DNA of 64,000 bases from Spongilla lacustris. Taxonomy: Eukaryota > Porifera > Demospongiae > Spongillida > Spongillidae. The notes beneath the pieces are model-generated. The model saw only the letters and a list, made by a program, of their open reading frames with translations, did not search any database and was not told the origin of the DNA. The DNA is taken from contig OX442421.1 in NCBI GenBank assembly GCA_949361645.1, positions 5,065,320 through 5,129,319 on the forward strand, read 5' to 3'. The translations under genes and the position numbers were made by a program. Positions 12,501 to 22,474 of this stretch are shown here, piece by piece (positions within the stretch are counted from its first letter, which is position 1; each line of letters opens with the position of its first letter).

Positions 12501-15500
12501 TAGGAGAGCTACACCAGTGGTCAGGGTAAGGCTGGTAGTCCAGGAGAGCTACACCAGTGGTCAGGGTAAGGCTGGTAGTCCAGGAGAGCTACACCAGCGG
12601 TCAGGGTAAGGCTGGTAGTCTAGGAGATACCAGTGGTAGCTAGTTGTCTGTGTGCAACACATTCATGTACACACATAAATATCCATAACTATGCACACAT
12701 GTGATCTCCATCACTGTCTCTCACCACCACTCATTTCCATCACACACCCACTCACCTCCGACACTCCCACCCACCCACACCCACTTACCTCCAACACTCC
12801 CCACCCACTCACCTCCAACACCCCACCCACCTACACCCACTCACCTCCACCCACACCCACTCACCTCCACCCACCCACCCACCTACCATAACATGACTAT
12901 AGGCATTGTTACTCACGGGAAGTGGGTATGTCAGCAGGTACCTGTTTATCGACAAGGACACATGGGTAATGTGGTTTGTGGTTCTCTCTCAGCATGTCTA
13001 GCGACCGCTAACATACTGTTCTGTGTTGCCCAGACGTGGGTTACACAAAGCTTTCTCTCCCTCAGTCAGCTGTTTATACAGAAATACGATGACACACCAC
13101 ATTTCATACCTAATCACTTTCATTGTTTGCATGTCCCAAACTTGTTAGTTGAACTGTGTTTCTCTGTGTGCTGGTTGCTGTAGTAACATACACAACCCAT
13201 GTATGCGCTCTGTACGTTTCAGAAGGATGAAGGTAGCACGTATTACCAGCAGCAAATAGCACAGGCAAGGCACATCATGAAGCCATTTGTCCTCAGGAGA
13301 CTAAAAATTGAGGTATTACCAATGTGTGTGTGTGTATGTGTGTATGTGTGTATGTTTTTGTGTGTTTGCACACGTGTGTGTATACGCATGTGTGCGTATG
13401 TGTGTATGTGTGTGTACATGTATGTGTGTTTACATGTATGTGTGTGTACATGTATGTGTGTGTACATGTATGTGTGTGTACATGTATGTGTGTGTACATG
13501 TATGTGTGTACATGTATGTGTACATGTATGTGTACATGTATGTGTGTACATGTGTGTGTGTGTACATGTATGTGTGTACATGTATGTGTGTGTACATGTA
13601 TGTGTGTGTACATTTATGTGTGTGTACATGTATGTGTGTGTACATGTATGTGTGTGTCATATCTGTGCCCCCTTCTAAACACCACCTCTTTAGGTTCTTG
13701 ATCAGCTCCCTTCTAAACTGGAGCTTACTGAACTCTGTACCCTGACCACAACACAGCAGGGTCTGTACTCCAAGGCCAAGGAACATGCACGGAAAGAGCT
13801 GACTGGGTTGGAAGGTACTTTGTACAACTAATTACTATAACGTGGTGCCAGTACATGTACACGTGTAGTGTGTGCTATGCCAGTACATGTACATGTGTAG
13901 TGTGTGCTATGCCAGTACATGTACATGTGTAGTGTGTGCTATGCCAGTACATGTACACGTGCAGTGTGTGTAGCAAAGGAGACATATAACGTGTGTAGTG
14001 TGTGTAGCCAAGGAGATATGTAATGTGTGTAATGTGTGTAGCCAAGGAGATATGTAACGTGTGTAGTGTGTGTAGCCAAGGAGACATGTAACGTGTGTGT
14101 CTTCATACAGTCAAGGAGCAGTACAGCAAATCTTTGGACGTGGTGATGCAGCTGAGAAAGATCACAAACCATCCTCTCTTGGTACGGCATATTTATGAGG
14201 ACTGCAAGCTTAGGCAGATGTCCTGCGACATCTTGAAGGTACGATGGTCACACACCCCTGTGGACAGGTTGTTGGCAGAAATGCAATATTATGCCTGTAA
14301 AAGATTGGCATTTGCTCTTTTTATCGGTGTTGGCTAGTAAGAGGCCCCCAGGGATGGGGCAGCTGCCTATTAAACCATCAGGCCATTTCAGCATTTGACA
14401 TTTGTTTAGGTTCTCATGGGCATTTAGTGAGGTTATATTTATTGATAACCAGTCACAGTCCCCTTCTGTTCCAGCACATGTGTCCACAGGCTACCCATTT
14501 GTGTGTGTGTCTCTGTTGTCGTTGAATTGATAGGACTGACCTTACATCATGTTGTCGTGTTTTAACGAATTTTTACATCATATGAACCATGCATCATATC
14601 GAGGTGTGGCACCGTTACTGCGTTAGTTGATAGTTTTACACTTAGGATTATTATACATGTAAGTCATACCTAGGATCATTACCCTAACAGTCATAGGATC
14701 ATTACCCTAACAGTCATAGGATCATTACCCTAACAGTCATAGGATCATTACCCTAACAGTCATAGGATCATTACCCTAACAGTCATAGGATCATTACCCT
14801 AACAGTCATGGGATCATTACCCTAATAGTCATGGGATCATTACCCTAACAGTCATAGGATCATTACCCTAACAGTCATGGGAACATTACCCTAACAGCCA
14901 TGGGAACATTACCCTAACAGTCATGGGAACATTACCCTAACAGCCATGGGAACATTACCCTAACAGTCATGGGAACATTACCCTAACAGTCATGGGAACA
15001 TTACCCTAACAGTCATGGGAACATTACCCTAACAGTCATGGGAACATTACCCTAACAGTCATGGGAACATTACCCTAACAGTCATGGGAACATTACCCTA
15101 ACAGTCATGGGAACATTACCCTAACAGTCATGGGAACATTACCCTAACAGTCATGGGAACATTACCCTAACAGTCATGGGAACATTACCCTAACAGTCAT
15201 GGGAACATTACCCTAACAGAGGAGGTGATAAATAATAGTTAGATCATGTAGGTACATAACTATGTAGATAGCTTTCATGTACAAGATTTCAGCCTTCACT
15301 GAAACCAGGTGTTGTGTGTGCTTAGCCTAAAATATACTTGTATACCTTGACGCTCCAAAACAAAGGGTTCATTGACCTGTAGCTGTACATGTTTTGGAAA
15401 ATGAGTGACTTCACGAACTTCTCAAGCTGCACACATCTGCTAGCTGCACATGCTTTACATGTTTTGGAAAATGAGTGACTTCACGAACTTCTCAAGCTGC

Positions 15501-18500
15501 ACACATCTGCTAGCTGCACATGCTTTACAAAAATGGGGAGATCTTTTGGCATTACTTGTACTGGTGCCAGTAGATGACTTGTACTGGTGCCAGTAGATGA
15601 CTTGTACTGGTGCCAGTAGATGACTTGTACTGGTGCCAGTAGATGACTTGTACTGGTGCCAGTAGATGACTTGTACTGGTGCCAGTAGATGACTTGTACT
15701 GGTGCCAGTAGATGACTTGTACTGGTGCCAGTGATGACTTGTACTGGTGCCAGTAGATGACTTGTACTGGTGCCAGTAGATGACTTGTACTGGTGCCAGT
15801 AGATGACTTGTACTGGTGCCAGTGATGACTTGTACTGGTGCCAGTAGATGACTTGTACTGGTGCCAGTAGATGACTTGTACTGGTGCCAGTAGATGACTT
15901 GTACTGGTGCCAGTAGATGACTTGTACTGGTGCCAGTAGATGACTTGTACTGGTGCCAGTAGATGACTTGTACTGGTGCCAGTAGATGACTTGTACTGGT
16001 GCCAGTGATGACTTGTACTGGTGCCAGTAGATGACTTGTACTGGTGCCAGTAGATGACTTGTACTGGTGCCAGTGATGACTTGTAGTAGTTTGGTCCAAT
16101 TTTGTAGTAGCCATTTCCTGGCCTACCCACCTTATTCCTGAGAACTGATTTAGCAGCAGTGGTGATTCTTGGGTGGGGCTGTACTCTGGTCCCCAGGCAC
16201 ATCAAATGACATCCCTATATATTGTGGTGCTGTACATGTACTTTGACTGGACCCAAACAAACTGTGTGGGGAAAAAAAGAAGAAGAGTAAAAAAAACATA
16301 CCATACATGTAATGATTATTCAGAGCAGTCATGCACCCCCAGACCTAATATCTTTGGTATTGGCTGTCCTTAGCCCGAACATTGCTCTTGTCTTAGTTGA
16401 CATGGACTGGGTTTCATCGAGAAAAAACATCGGGGGGGGGGGGGGGGGGGGGGAGCAAAAGTTTTTAGAGGGGGTAATTAAAAAATTGTTCTTAGAGTGT
16501 TGTGCCACTTGTCCCTTGTAAACAAGGGCTGACATTTAGTGGTCTAATAAATGTGGGCCGGAGGGAAGGGCACTGGAAGAGGTGGGAGGGGAAGGGCAAT
16601 GGAAGAGGTGGGAGGGAAGGGCACTGGAAGAGGTGGGAGGGGAAGGGCACTGGAAGAGGTGGGAGGGGAAGGGCACTGGAAGAGGTGGGAGGGGAAGGGC
16701 ACTGGAAGAGGTGGGAGGGGAAGGGCACTGGAAGAGGTGGGAGGGGAAGGGCACTGGAAGAGGTGGGAGAGTGCCCCCTCCCTCGTGCAGCGTGGAAACT
16801 TTTTTGGATATGCATATAAAGGTTTGAAAAAAGGTAACACTCAACACAACATATAGGTGTATAGCTACACAATTAAAGAGGGTCTTCCATTGTGGTTTGA
16901 AGAATAAAATAAACAGCACATTATAGCACATAGAGTAAGGACCGATTAATCTTTGTATGAACACAATGAAGAATTGATGCGTGGAATACAAAAGATACAA
17001 CAGTTGGTGCCCCCCAAAATGAAACCCTGCATTGTGTGCAATAGTAAGAGAGTGTACCTAGGGTGTTCTTTACTGTAGCTACCCCTAGGGCTAGGGTGTT
17101 CTTTACTGTAGCTACCCCTAGGGCTAGGGTGTTCTTTACTGCAGCTACCCCTAGGGCTAGGGTGTTCTTTACTGCAGCTACCCCTAGGGCTAGGGTGTTC
17201 TTTACTGCAGCTACCCCTAGGGCTAGGGTGTTCTTTACTGCAGCTACCCCTAGGGCTAGGGTGTTCTTTACTGCAGCTACCCCTAGGGCTAGGGTGTTCT
17301 TTACCCCTAGGGCTAGGGTGTTCTTTACTGCAGCTACCCCTAGGGCTAGGGTGTTCTTTACTGCAGCTACCCCTAGGGCTAGGGTGTTCTTTACTGCAGC
17401 TACCCCTAGGGCTAGGGTGTTCTTTACTGCAGCTACCCCTAGGGCTAGGGTGTTCTTTACTGCAGCTACCCCTAGGGCTAGGGTGTTCTTTACTGCAGCT
17501 ACCCCTAGGGCTAGGGTGTTCTTTACTGCAGCTACCCCTAGGGCTAGGGTGTTCTTTACTGCAGCTACCCCTAGGGCTAGGGTGTTCTTTACTGCAGCTA
17601 CCCCTAGGGCTAGGGTGTTCTTTACTGCAGCTACCCCTAGGGCTAGGGTGTTCTTTACTGCAGCTACCCCTAGGGCTAGGGTGTTCTTTACTGCAGCTAC
17701 CCCTAGGGCTAGGGTGTTCTTTACTGCAGCTACCCCTAGGGCTAGGGTGTTCTTTACTTCAGCTACCCCTAGGGCTAGGGTGTTCTTTACTGCAGCTACC
17801 CCTAGGGCTAGGGTGTTCTTTACTGCAGCTACCCCTAGGGCTAGGGTGTTCTTTACTGCAGCTACCCCTAGGGCTAGGGTGTTCTTTACTGCAGCTACCC
17901 CTAGGGCTAGGGTGTTCTTTACTGCAGCTACCCCTTCTTTACTGCAGCTACCCCTAGGGCTAGGGTGTTCTTTACTGCAGCTACCCCTAGGGCTAGGGTG
18001 TTCTTTACTGTAGCTAGGGTGTTCTTTACTGTAGCTACTAGGGCTAGGGTGTTCTTTACTGTAGCTACCCCTAGGGTTAGGGTGTTCTTTACTGTAGCTA
18101 GGGTGTTCTTTACTGTAGCTACTATTAGGCATTCAAACTGTCTCACACGTGTACACATGTTGTCCATGTGGCGCGAAGCTACCATCTGCTGGATTATGAC
18201 TGAACGCCATGAAAAGGGAGGTCATTCATTCAAGACACAGTTTTAGAGGTCTTGATGTTAATATGCCATGCCACTGTGCAGTATTGTGGACCACTGTGTG
18301 CAGTATTGTGGACCACTGTGTGCAGTATTGTGGACCACTGTGTGCAGTATTGTGGACCAGTGTGTGCAGTATTGTGGACCATTGTGTGCAGTATTGTGGA
18401 CCATTGTGTGCAGTATTGTGGACCACTGTGTGCAGTATTGTGGACCACTGTGTGCAGTATTGTGGACCACTGTGTGCAGTATTGTGGACCATTGTGTGCA

Positions 18501-20602
18501 GTATTGTGGACCATTGTGTGCAGTATTGTGGACCACTGTGTGCAGTATTGTGGACCACTGTGTGCAGTATTGTGGACCACTGTGTGCAGTATTGTGGACC
18601 ACTGTGTGCAGTATTGTGGACCACTGTGTGCAGTATTGTGGACCATTGTGTGCAGTATTGTGGACCATTGTGTGCAGTATTGTGGACCATTGTGTGCAGT
18701 ATTGTGGACCACTGTGTGCAGTATTGTGGACCATTGTGTGCAGTATTGTGGACCATTGTGTGCAGTATTGTGGACCACTGTGTGCAGTATTGTGGACCAG
18801 TGTGTGCAGTATTGTATCCTTGGCTAGTGTGTTAGTGAGGTGGAGAGGATGTATGTGTGTTGTGTGTTCCAATGTTTTTAAACTGTGCCATTCATCACAG
18901 GACCCCCAGCATTGTGATGCAGACCCACAGCTGGTGTGGGAAGACATGTCTGTCATGTCAGACTTTGAGCTACATAAACTCTGCCTTAGTGTGGAGGTCA
19001 GTATATATGGTGGTCACCTTTGGTAGGGCTTAATGCCCTTTACAGTGCTTACATGGGTACTGCCTTAATGCCCCCCCTTTACAGTGCTTACAAGGGTACT
19101 GCCTTAATGCCCTCTACAGTACTTACATGGGTACTGCCTTAATGCCCCCCCTTTACAGTGCTTACATGGGTACTGCCTACCTCCCGAAGCTTTCCGAGAT
19201 TCAGGAAAGTTGACGTGTGTTTTAAAGATATTGCAAGAAGCCAAGGAAGAGGTACTTAAATGATATCAGTTTTCAGTTTCATTGTGATGCATGTAGCACA
19301 CATTAATTAATCTTTTACTCATGTTGGGAGTGCGTTCGTATTTGGGATCATTCCTGTCTTGTTTGAACTGGCTTGCTTATTGCACTCCTGCAGGGCAGCA
19401 GAGTGCTGCTGTTCAGTCAGTTCACCCAGATGCTGGACATTATGGAGGTCTTCTTAGAGCAAGAAGGTCGCCCATACCTCAGATTTGACGGGAAAACACC
19501 TGTTGCAGAAAGGTGTAGTTGGGTTGTGCTGGTTTACAAGTGTGTCTATAAAAAAAAGAATGAGGGAGAGGAGGGAGGGATAGCTAGAGAGGGGGAGGAG
19601 AGGAGGAGGAGAGGGGAGGGATAGCTAGAGAGGGGGAGGAGAGGGGAGGGATAACTAGAGAGGGGGAGGAGAGGGGAGGGATAGCTAGAGAGGGGGAGGA
19701 GAGAGGGAGGGATAGCTAGAGAGGGGGAGGAGAGGGGAGGGATAGCTAGAGAGGGGGAGGAGAGGGGAGGGATAGCTAGAGAGGGGGAGGAGAGGGGAGG
19801 GATAGCTAGAGAGGGGGAGGAGAGGGGAGGGATAGCTAGAGAGGGGGAGGAGAGGGGAGGGATAGCTAGAGAGGGGGAGGAGAGGGGAGGGATAGCTAGA
19901 GAGGGGGAGGAGAGGGGAGGGATAGCTAGAGAGGGGGAGGAGAGGGGAGGGATAGCTAGAGAGGGGGAGGAGAGGGGAGGGATAGCTAGAGAGGGGGAGG
20001 AGAAGGGAGGGATAGCTAGAGAGGGGGAGGAGAGGGGAGGGATAGCTAGAGAGGGGGAGGAGAGGGGAGGGATAGCTAGAGAGAGGAGAGAGGGTGCTAA
20101 AGGTGTCATGTAAATCTTCCAGGCAAGCTCTGATTGATCAGTATAACCAGAATGATGACATAGATGTGTTTCTACTGTCTACCAAGGCTGGTAAGCATCG
20201 CATTGAGCTTGACCACTAGACCTTTATGTTGTAGTTATACATCTACAGGTGGTCTTGGCATCAACCTGACTTCAGCCAATGTCGTGGTCATCTACGACAT
20301 TGACTTTAACCCCTACAATGACAAGCAAGCCATGGATCGCTGTCACAGGATGGGCCAGACCAAGGAGGTGAGGGTGACGCGACTCATTGGCAAGGGCACG
20401 GTGGAGGAAGACATGTTTGAGTGCGCCCTGTCCAAGCTGAAGCTGGAGAAGGACATCAGCCAGTCGGGTGGTGAGCCAGGCCCTTTGGTTTACCCAAATT
20501 TTGCTTATTATTGGATCCTCTCATATGAGTGTAGGTAGCGACGAGAATGACTTTGATGTAACAGACGTACTTAAGAAAGGTCTTGGATTTGAGCTGTCGT
20601 GA
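3862..20602 (+). CDS. SMARCAD1: SMARCAD1-like SNF2 chromatin remodelling helicase, last 14 exons
   Basis: Coding exons: 3862-3961, 4044-4103, 5794-5872, 10429-10564, 12029-12166, 13223-13312, 13694-13814, 14111-14238, 18901-18996, 19159-19251, 19394-19512, 20123-20190, 20249-20470, 20535-20602 (TGA). Every intron is GT-AG and all phases agree, giving 505 residues. Motifs in order: GLGKT (Walker A; the preceding DEM would be in an upstream exon), [17 protein letters not shown] (the DEGH box typical of SMARCAD1/Fun30 rather than DEAH), [72 protein letters not shown], and a short tail ending [10 protein letters not shown]. The family are ATP-driven nucleosome remodellers acting in heterochromatin maintenance and DNA end resection. 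No stop or frameshift is seen in the exons. The N-terminal part, where CUE domains would lie, is outside the window. Confidence 0.95.
4104..5361. repeat. 37/38-bp minisatellite seeded by the exon 2 splice donor
   Basis: About 34 units of a roughly 37-bp repeat with core GTGAAGTATTGGGGTGAGAG. The exon ends GAAGTATTGGG and the intron begins GTGAGAG, so each unit repeats the exon end and the 5' splice site. Units are partly homogenised; some keep the exact exonic GAGGGTGGTGAAG version. Confidence 0.96.
5528..5690. repeat. 22-bp tandem repeat, about 7 units
   Basis: Degenerate repeats of CCCTATTGGCCCCCTAATGG in the intron before the exon at 5794. Confidence 0.85.
5970..6090. repeat. about 33-bp tandem repeat, 4 units
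   Basis: Units contain AGAGCTATAGTGAGAAGTCT followed by GGTCACATGCTT. Confidence 0.8.
6258..6456. repeat. 22-bp tandem repeat, about 9 units
   Basis: Units of the form GTGACCCCAGCTGGTAACTC with small variation. Confidence 0.9.
6620..6830. repeat. GTGTG pentanucleotide and TG repeats
   Basis: A long GTGTG run with scattered variants, followed by a (TG)n block. Apparent His/Thr-rich or Val/Trp-rich reading frames here are repeat artefacts. Confidence 0.92.
7044..7340. repeat. about 21-bp purine-rich minisatellite
   Basis: Units of GGCAAGGGGGAGAGTGAGAG with shorter variants. The array resumes at 7721-7800 on the other side of an inserted inverted array. Confidence 0.93.
7341..7720. repeat. 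inverted copy of the 37-bp exon-2 array
   Basis: About 10 units that are the reverse complement of the 4104-5361 array, for example CCCCAATACTTCACCCCCCT. It sits inside the GGCAAGGG array, and that array continues at 7721-7800. Confidence 0.95.
8370..9262. repeat. 18-bp polypurine minisatellite, about 50 units
   Basis: Units like CAGGAGGGGGAGAGGGGG. About 0.9 kb of the + strand is almost purely G and A with G-runs of 4-6, so G-quadruplex or triplex structure is plausible. Apparent Pro/Ser-rich and Gly/Arg-rich frames are repeat artefacts. Confidence 0.95.
9398..9535. repeat. poly-G run and (AC)n microsatellite
   Basis: A poly-G run of about 14 near 9400, then about 55 bp of (AC)n from 9480. 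Confidence 0.9.
9764..9812. repeat. 17-bp tandem repeat, 3 units
   Basis: TATGGCATGCCCTTC-type units directly adjacent to each other. Confidence 0.8.
10150..10416. repeat. 20-bp minisatellite abutting an exon acceptor
   Basis: Units of CACACACCATGCACTCCTCA, about 13 copies. The last unit runs into CTCATACTACAG, the 3' splice site of the exon at 10429, so the array supplies most of the sequence where the branch point and pyrimidine tract should lie. Confidence 0.92.
10565..10912. repeat. CA-rich microsatellite and 21-bp repeats
   Basis: Starts directly at the donor of the exon ending 10564 (GTACACACACATG). CA/CATA repeats are followed by CACTGCACTCAACAG-type units. Confidence 0.9.
11000..11750. 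repeat. 50-bp minisatellite, about 15 units
   Basis: The unit contains GTGGTCTGCGATACAGAAAA, GCAGGAGTAGCAC and TGTATGGCAGAAGC. Units are nearly identical, with CACACTG/CACGCTG as the main variant. As 50 is not a multiple of 3, the same peptide recurs in all minus frames; these are not genes. Confidence 0.96.
11875..12028 (+). repeat. CT-rich pyrimidine tract before an exon
   Basis: About 150 bp of CTCCCT-type repeats ending CCTCCTTAAG at the 3' splice site of the exon at 12029. It acts as an unusually long polypyrimidine tract. Confidence 0.85.
12167..12640. repeat. 40-bp minisatellite seeded by the exon 5 splice donor
   Basis: About 12 units, each containing GGTCAGGGTAAGGCTGGTAG. The exon ends GTCAGG and the intron begins GTAAGGCT, so every unit carries a copy of the donor with 5-6 exonic bases. 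Confidence 0.95.
12730..12892. repeat. CACTCACCTCCA-type degenerate repeats
   Basis: C/A/T-rich, imperfect units containing CCACTCACCTCCAACAC. Confidence 0.8.
13318..13662. repeat. TG and TGTGTACATGTA repeats
   Basis: Begins a few bases after the donor at 13313. The 14-bp unit TGTGTGTACATGTA repeats about 20 times after a (TG)n start. Confidence 0.92.
13850..14100. repeat. two adjacent 32-bp tandem repeats
   Basis: Four units with GCCAGTACATGTACATGTG, then four units with GTGTAGCCAAGGAGACATGT, just before the exon at 14111. Confidence 0.88.
14660..15222. repeat. 23-bp minisatellite, about 24 units
   Basis: Units CATGGGAACATTACCCTAAC plus AGT, with an early subtype CATAGGATCATTACC. The two subtypes occupy mostly separate halves of the array. 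Confidence 0.95.
15385..15535. repeat. about 75-bp direct duplication
   Basis: ACATGTTTTGGAAAATGAGT and the following sequence to CATGCTTTAC occur twice head to tail. Confidence 0.9.
15553..16086. repeat. 22/23-bp minisatellite, about 23 units
   Basis: Units of GACTTGTACTGGTGCCAGTA; a minority lack one base (CAGTGATGAC rather than CAGTAGATGAC). Confidence 0.95.
16434..16770. repeat. poly-G run and 26-bp minisatellite
   Basis: A poly-G run of about 19 at 16434-16453, then 16563-16770 with about 8 units of GGGCACTGGAAGAGGTGGGA plus GGGGAA. Confidence 0.92.
17056..18124. repeat. 33-bp minisatellite with decoy 3' splice sites
   Basis: About 32 units containing GGTGTTCTTTACTGCAG followed by CTACCCCTAGGGCTA. 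Each unit looks like a pyrimidine tract plus CAG. The 33-bp period keeps one frame open on each strand, producing long repetitive ORFs of 11-residue periodicity. Confidence 0.96.
18275..18817. repeat. 22-bp minisatellite, about 24 units
   Basis: Units TGTGCAGTATTGTGGACCAC plus TG, with CACTG/CATTG alternation, ending about 80 bp before the exon at 18901. Confidence 0.96.
19036..19158 (+). repeat. tandem copies of an exon's own 3' splice site
   Basis: Three upstream copies of TTTACAGTGCTTACATGGGT with period 36-39 bp precede the authentic acceptor at 19151-19158. The exon at 19159 begins TGCTTACATGGGTACTGCCT, so each copy includes AG plus about 20 bp of exon. Confidence 0.93.
19560..20092. 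repeat. 30-bp purine-rich minisatellite, about 17 units
   Basis: Units GATAGCTAGAGAGGGGGAGG plus AGAGGGGAGG, nearly identical throughout. Confidence 0.95.
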
Positions 20603-22474
20603 AGGAAATCTGTTTTGCAGAACACAATTTCATTATTTATTACTTCCACCGTCATTGATTCATACCTTGATATCATCTGCACAATTTAATGAATACCACC
20701 ATATGTGCATAGATGAATTGGGGGGGGGGGGGGGGGGGAGGGGTCTTGATTTATACTTGATTCACTGCATCTTCGTAACGTGACGACATCTACAAACAAC
20801 AGTCACTTCTTCAGACCTTATGACAGGCTGCTTTGTATTAATGCATCCTTTATAATAATAAGAAGAAAAAAAAAAAGAACGGGAATGGGAGTTTGTTTTG
20901 TAACCAAGGAAACAAGTCCTTTTCCTTAACTACAATTACTACTATACTTAGGCAGTAGAAATGTTGGTCACTAATCTAGTTCGTTGAAGTGCTAGCCTCA
21001 CTAATTGGAATGAACACCTTTTCAAATGACTATTGCATGCTCTGGTCATTGCCAAGACTGAGTGCCAACATCTTTCCACTTAGCAGGGGAATCACCCTTG
21101 CTATATCATTCATCAGATCTTTCATCTGTAATGTAATGAAGATGGCTAACATATGTTTTTGTGTGCCGGTGATCTCAGCATCATATAACAAGCACTATAA
21201 ATAGCTCTTGACTTGCATGGGCTAGTGAAATATACAAACATCACTATTAATATTGGAGCTACATAGTGGAGCTAACCTGAGTACCACAATGCTTTAGCAA
21301 TTGCAGGAACTGCTCCCTGCAGTGCAGAGATGAACTTAAGCATGAGGGGATAGCCAACGCAATCCCAATCTAAGTGTCCTAAGGAAAGGTTGAGATGAAT
21401 GGCTGAAAGTGAAAGCTGAATTTCTACATTTGTCTAAGCAAAACATAACAAAACTACCACACTGCAAATGGACTGTACTATCACCGAGGATTATACGAGC
21501 TGTAGTACCTACAAGCATAAAGACTTTTTACGTCATGGCGACACCCCAACCTAGTGAACCTACTCCAGAAACTGATACAGCTGCACAGCAACGGCATGTT
21601 ACTGGCTTTTAAGCTCCTTGGTTACAGCCATGGGCCAAATCGCACAATATGACTTGTATAGGTATATGCATCAGGCCAAAGTCTACACCTAGGCTTTTGG
21701 CAATGTCAGCCATTTGGCTGTGTGTGCTTCCACATGCGGCAGGTTTGAAAGAATTCAAACACTTCTTGGTGGCATAATGACCCCGGGCTACAGGTGACTC
21801 CATCCTCAAAAAGAGGGAGACCCAGCCACCATTTGATCAGTACCTGGGCTTAAGCAAAGCTTGTTAGATGATGTATCTTACAAGCGTAAGGACAGAAGTT
21901 ATGATCTTAAGTACGCCACTTACGCATAAACAAAATATCTGTAACACAGTTATAATTATATTGTAAGCTTTTCTAGTATTAGCATGTTTAAGTTTTATAA
22001 GTCAAACTCATTCAACAATAGAGCAAGTGGCAGTATCAATATATACAACATAAAAACAGTTACATAGGAAATTTAGTAAGGATTCCAGTACTGTAAGGTA
22101 TGGCAGTACAAGAAATTCACTTCATATCGATTTCCAATTTTCCACCAACTCTTTGGCCAGTGCCCTTTGATGTACGGCAGAGCTACTACACCAGACAAGC
22201 ATTATAAATGAATTGAAAGTGATATATGCTTTTGCCACCTGATCACACTGCCAACCAAGGCTTACAGACACAAGTGGCCACCTTTCCACGTGTTTCTTAA
22301 AATATGCATACGTTAATCTAATTGTACATACCAGAACATTACCAATTAAAATAAAATAAAATAAAGAAAGTGTAAATGGCAATGGCAACACAAATGTAAA
22401 TGGTGGGTGTATAACAGGTATGGATATAAAATGGTAATTCGTCATCCTGTTGTTTGCATACGTGGGATCGACTC
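20603..22474. other. intergenic region, convergent 3' ends
   Basis: Lies between the SMARCAD1 stop at 20602 (+) and the HMG-protein stop at 22475 (-). It should hold both 3' UTRs. I see no further exon, RNA gene or clear AATAAA near the SMARCAD1 stop. A poly-G run of about 19 interrupted by one A lies near 20720-20742. Confidence 0.5.

Noticed and set aside
14660..15222. Interstitial telomeric repeat
   Set aside because: Units contain CCCTAAC but are 23 bp long with non-telomeric remainder; there are no consecutive TTAGGG units.
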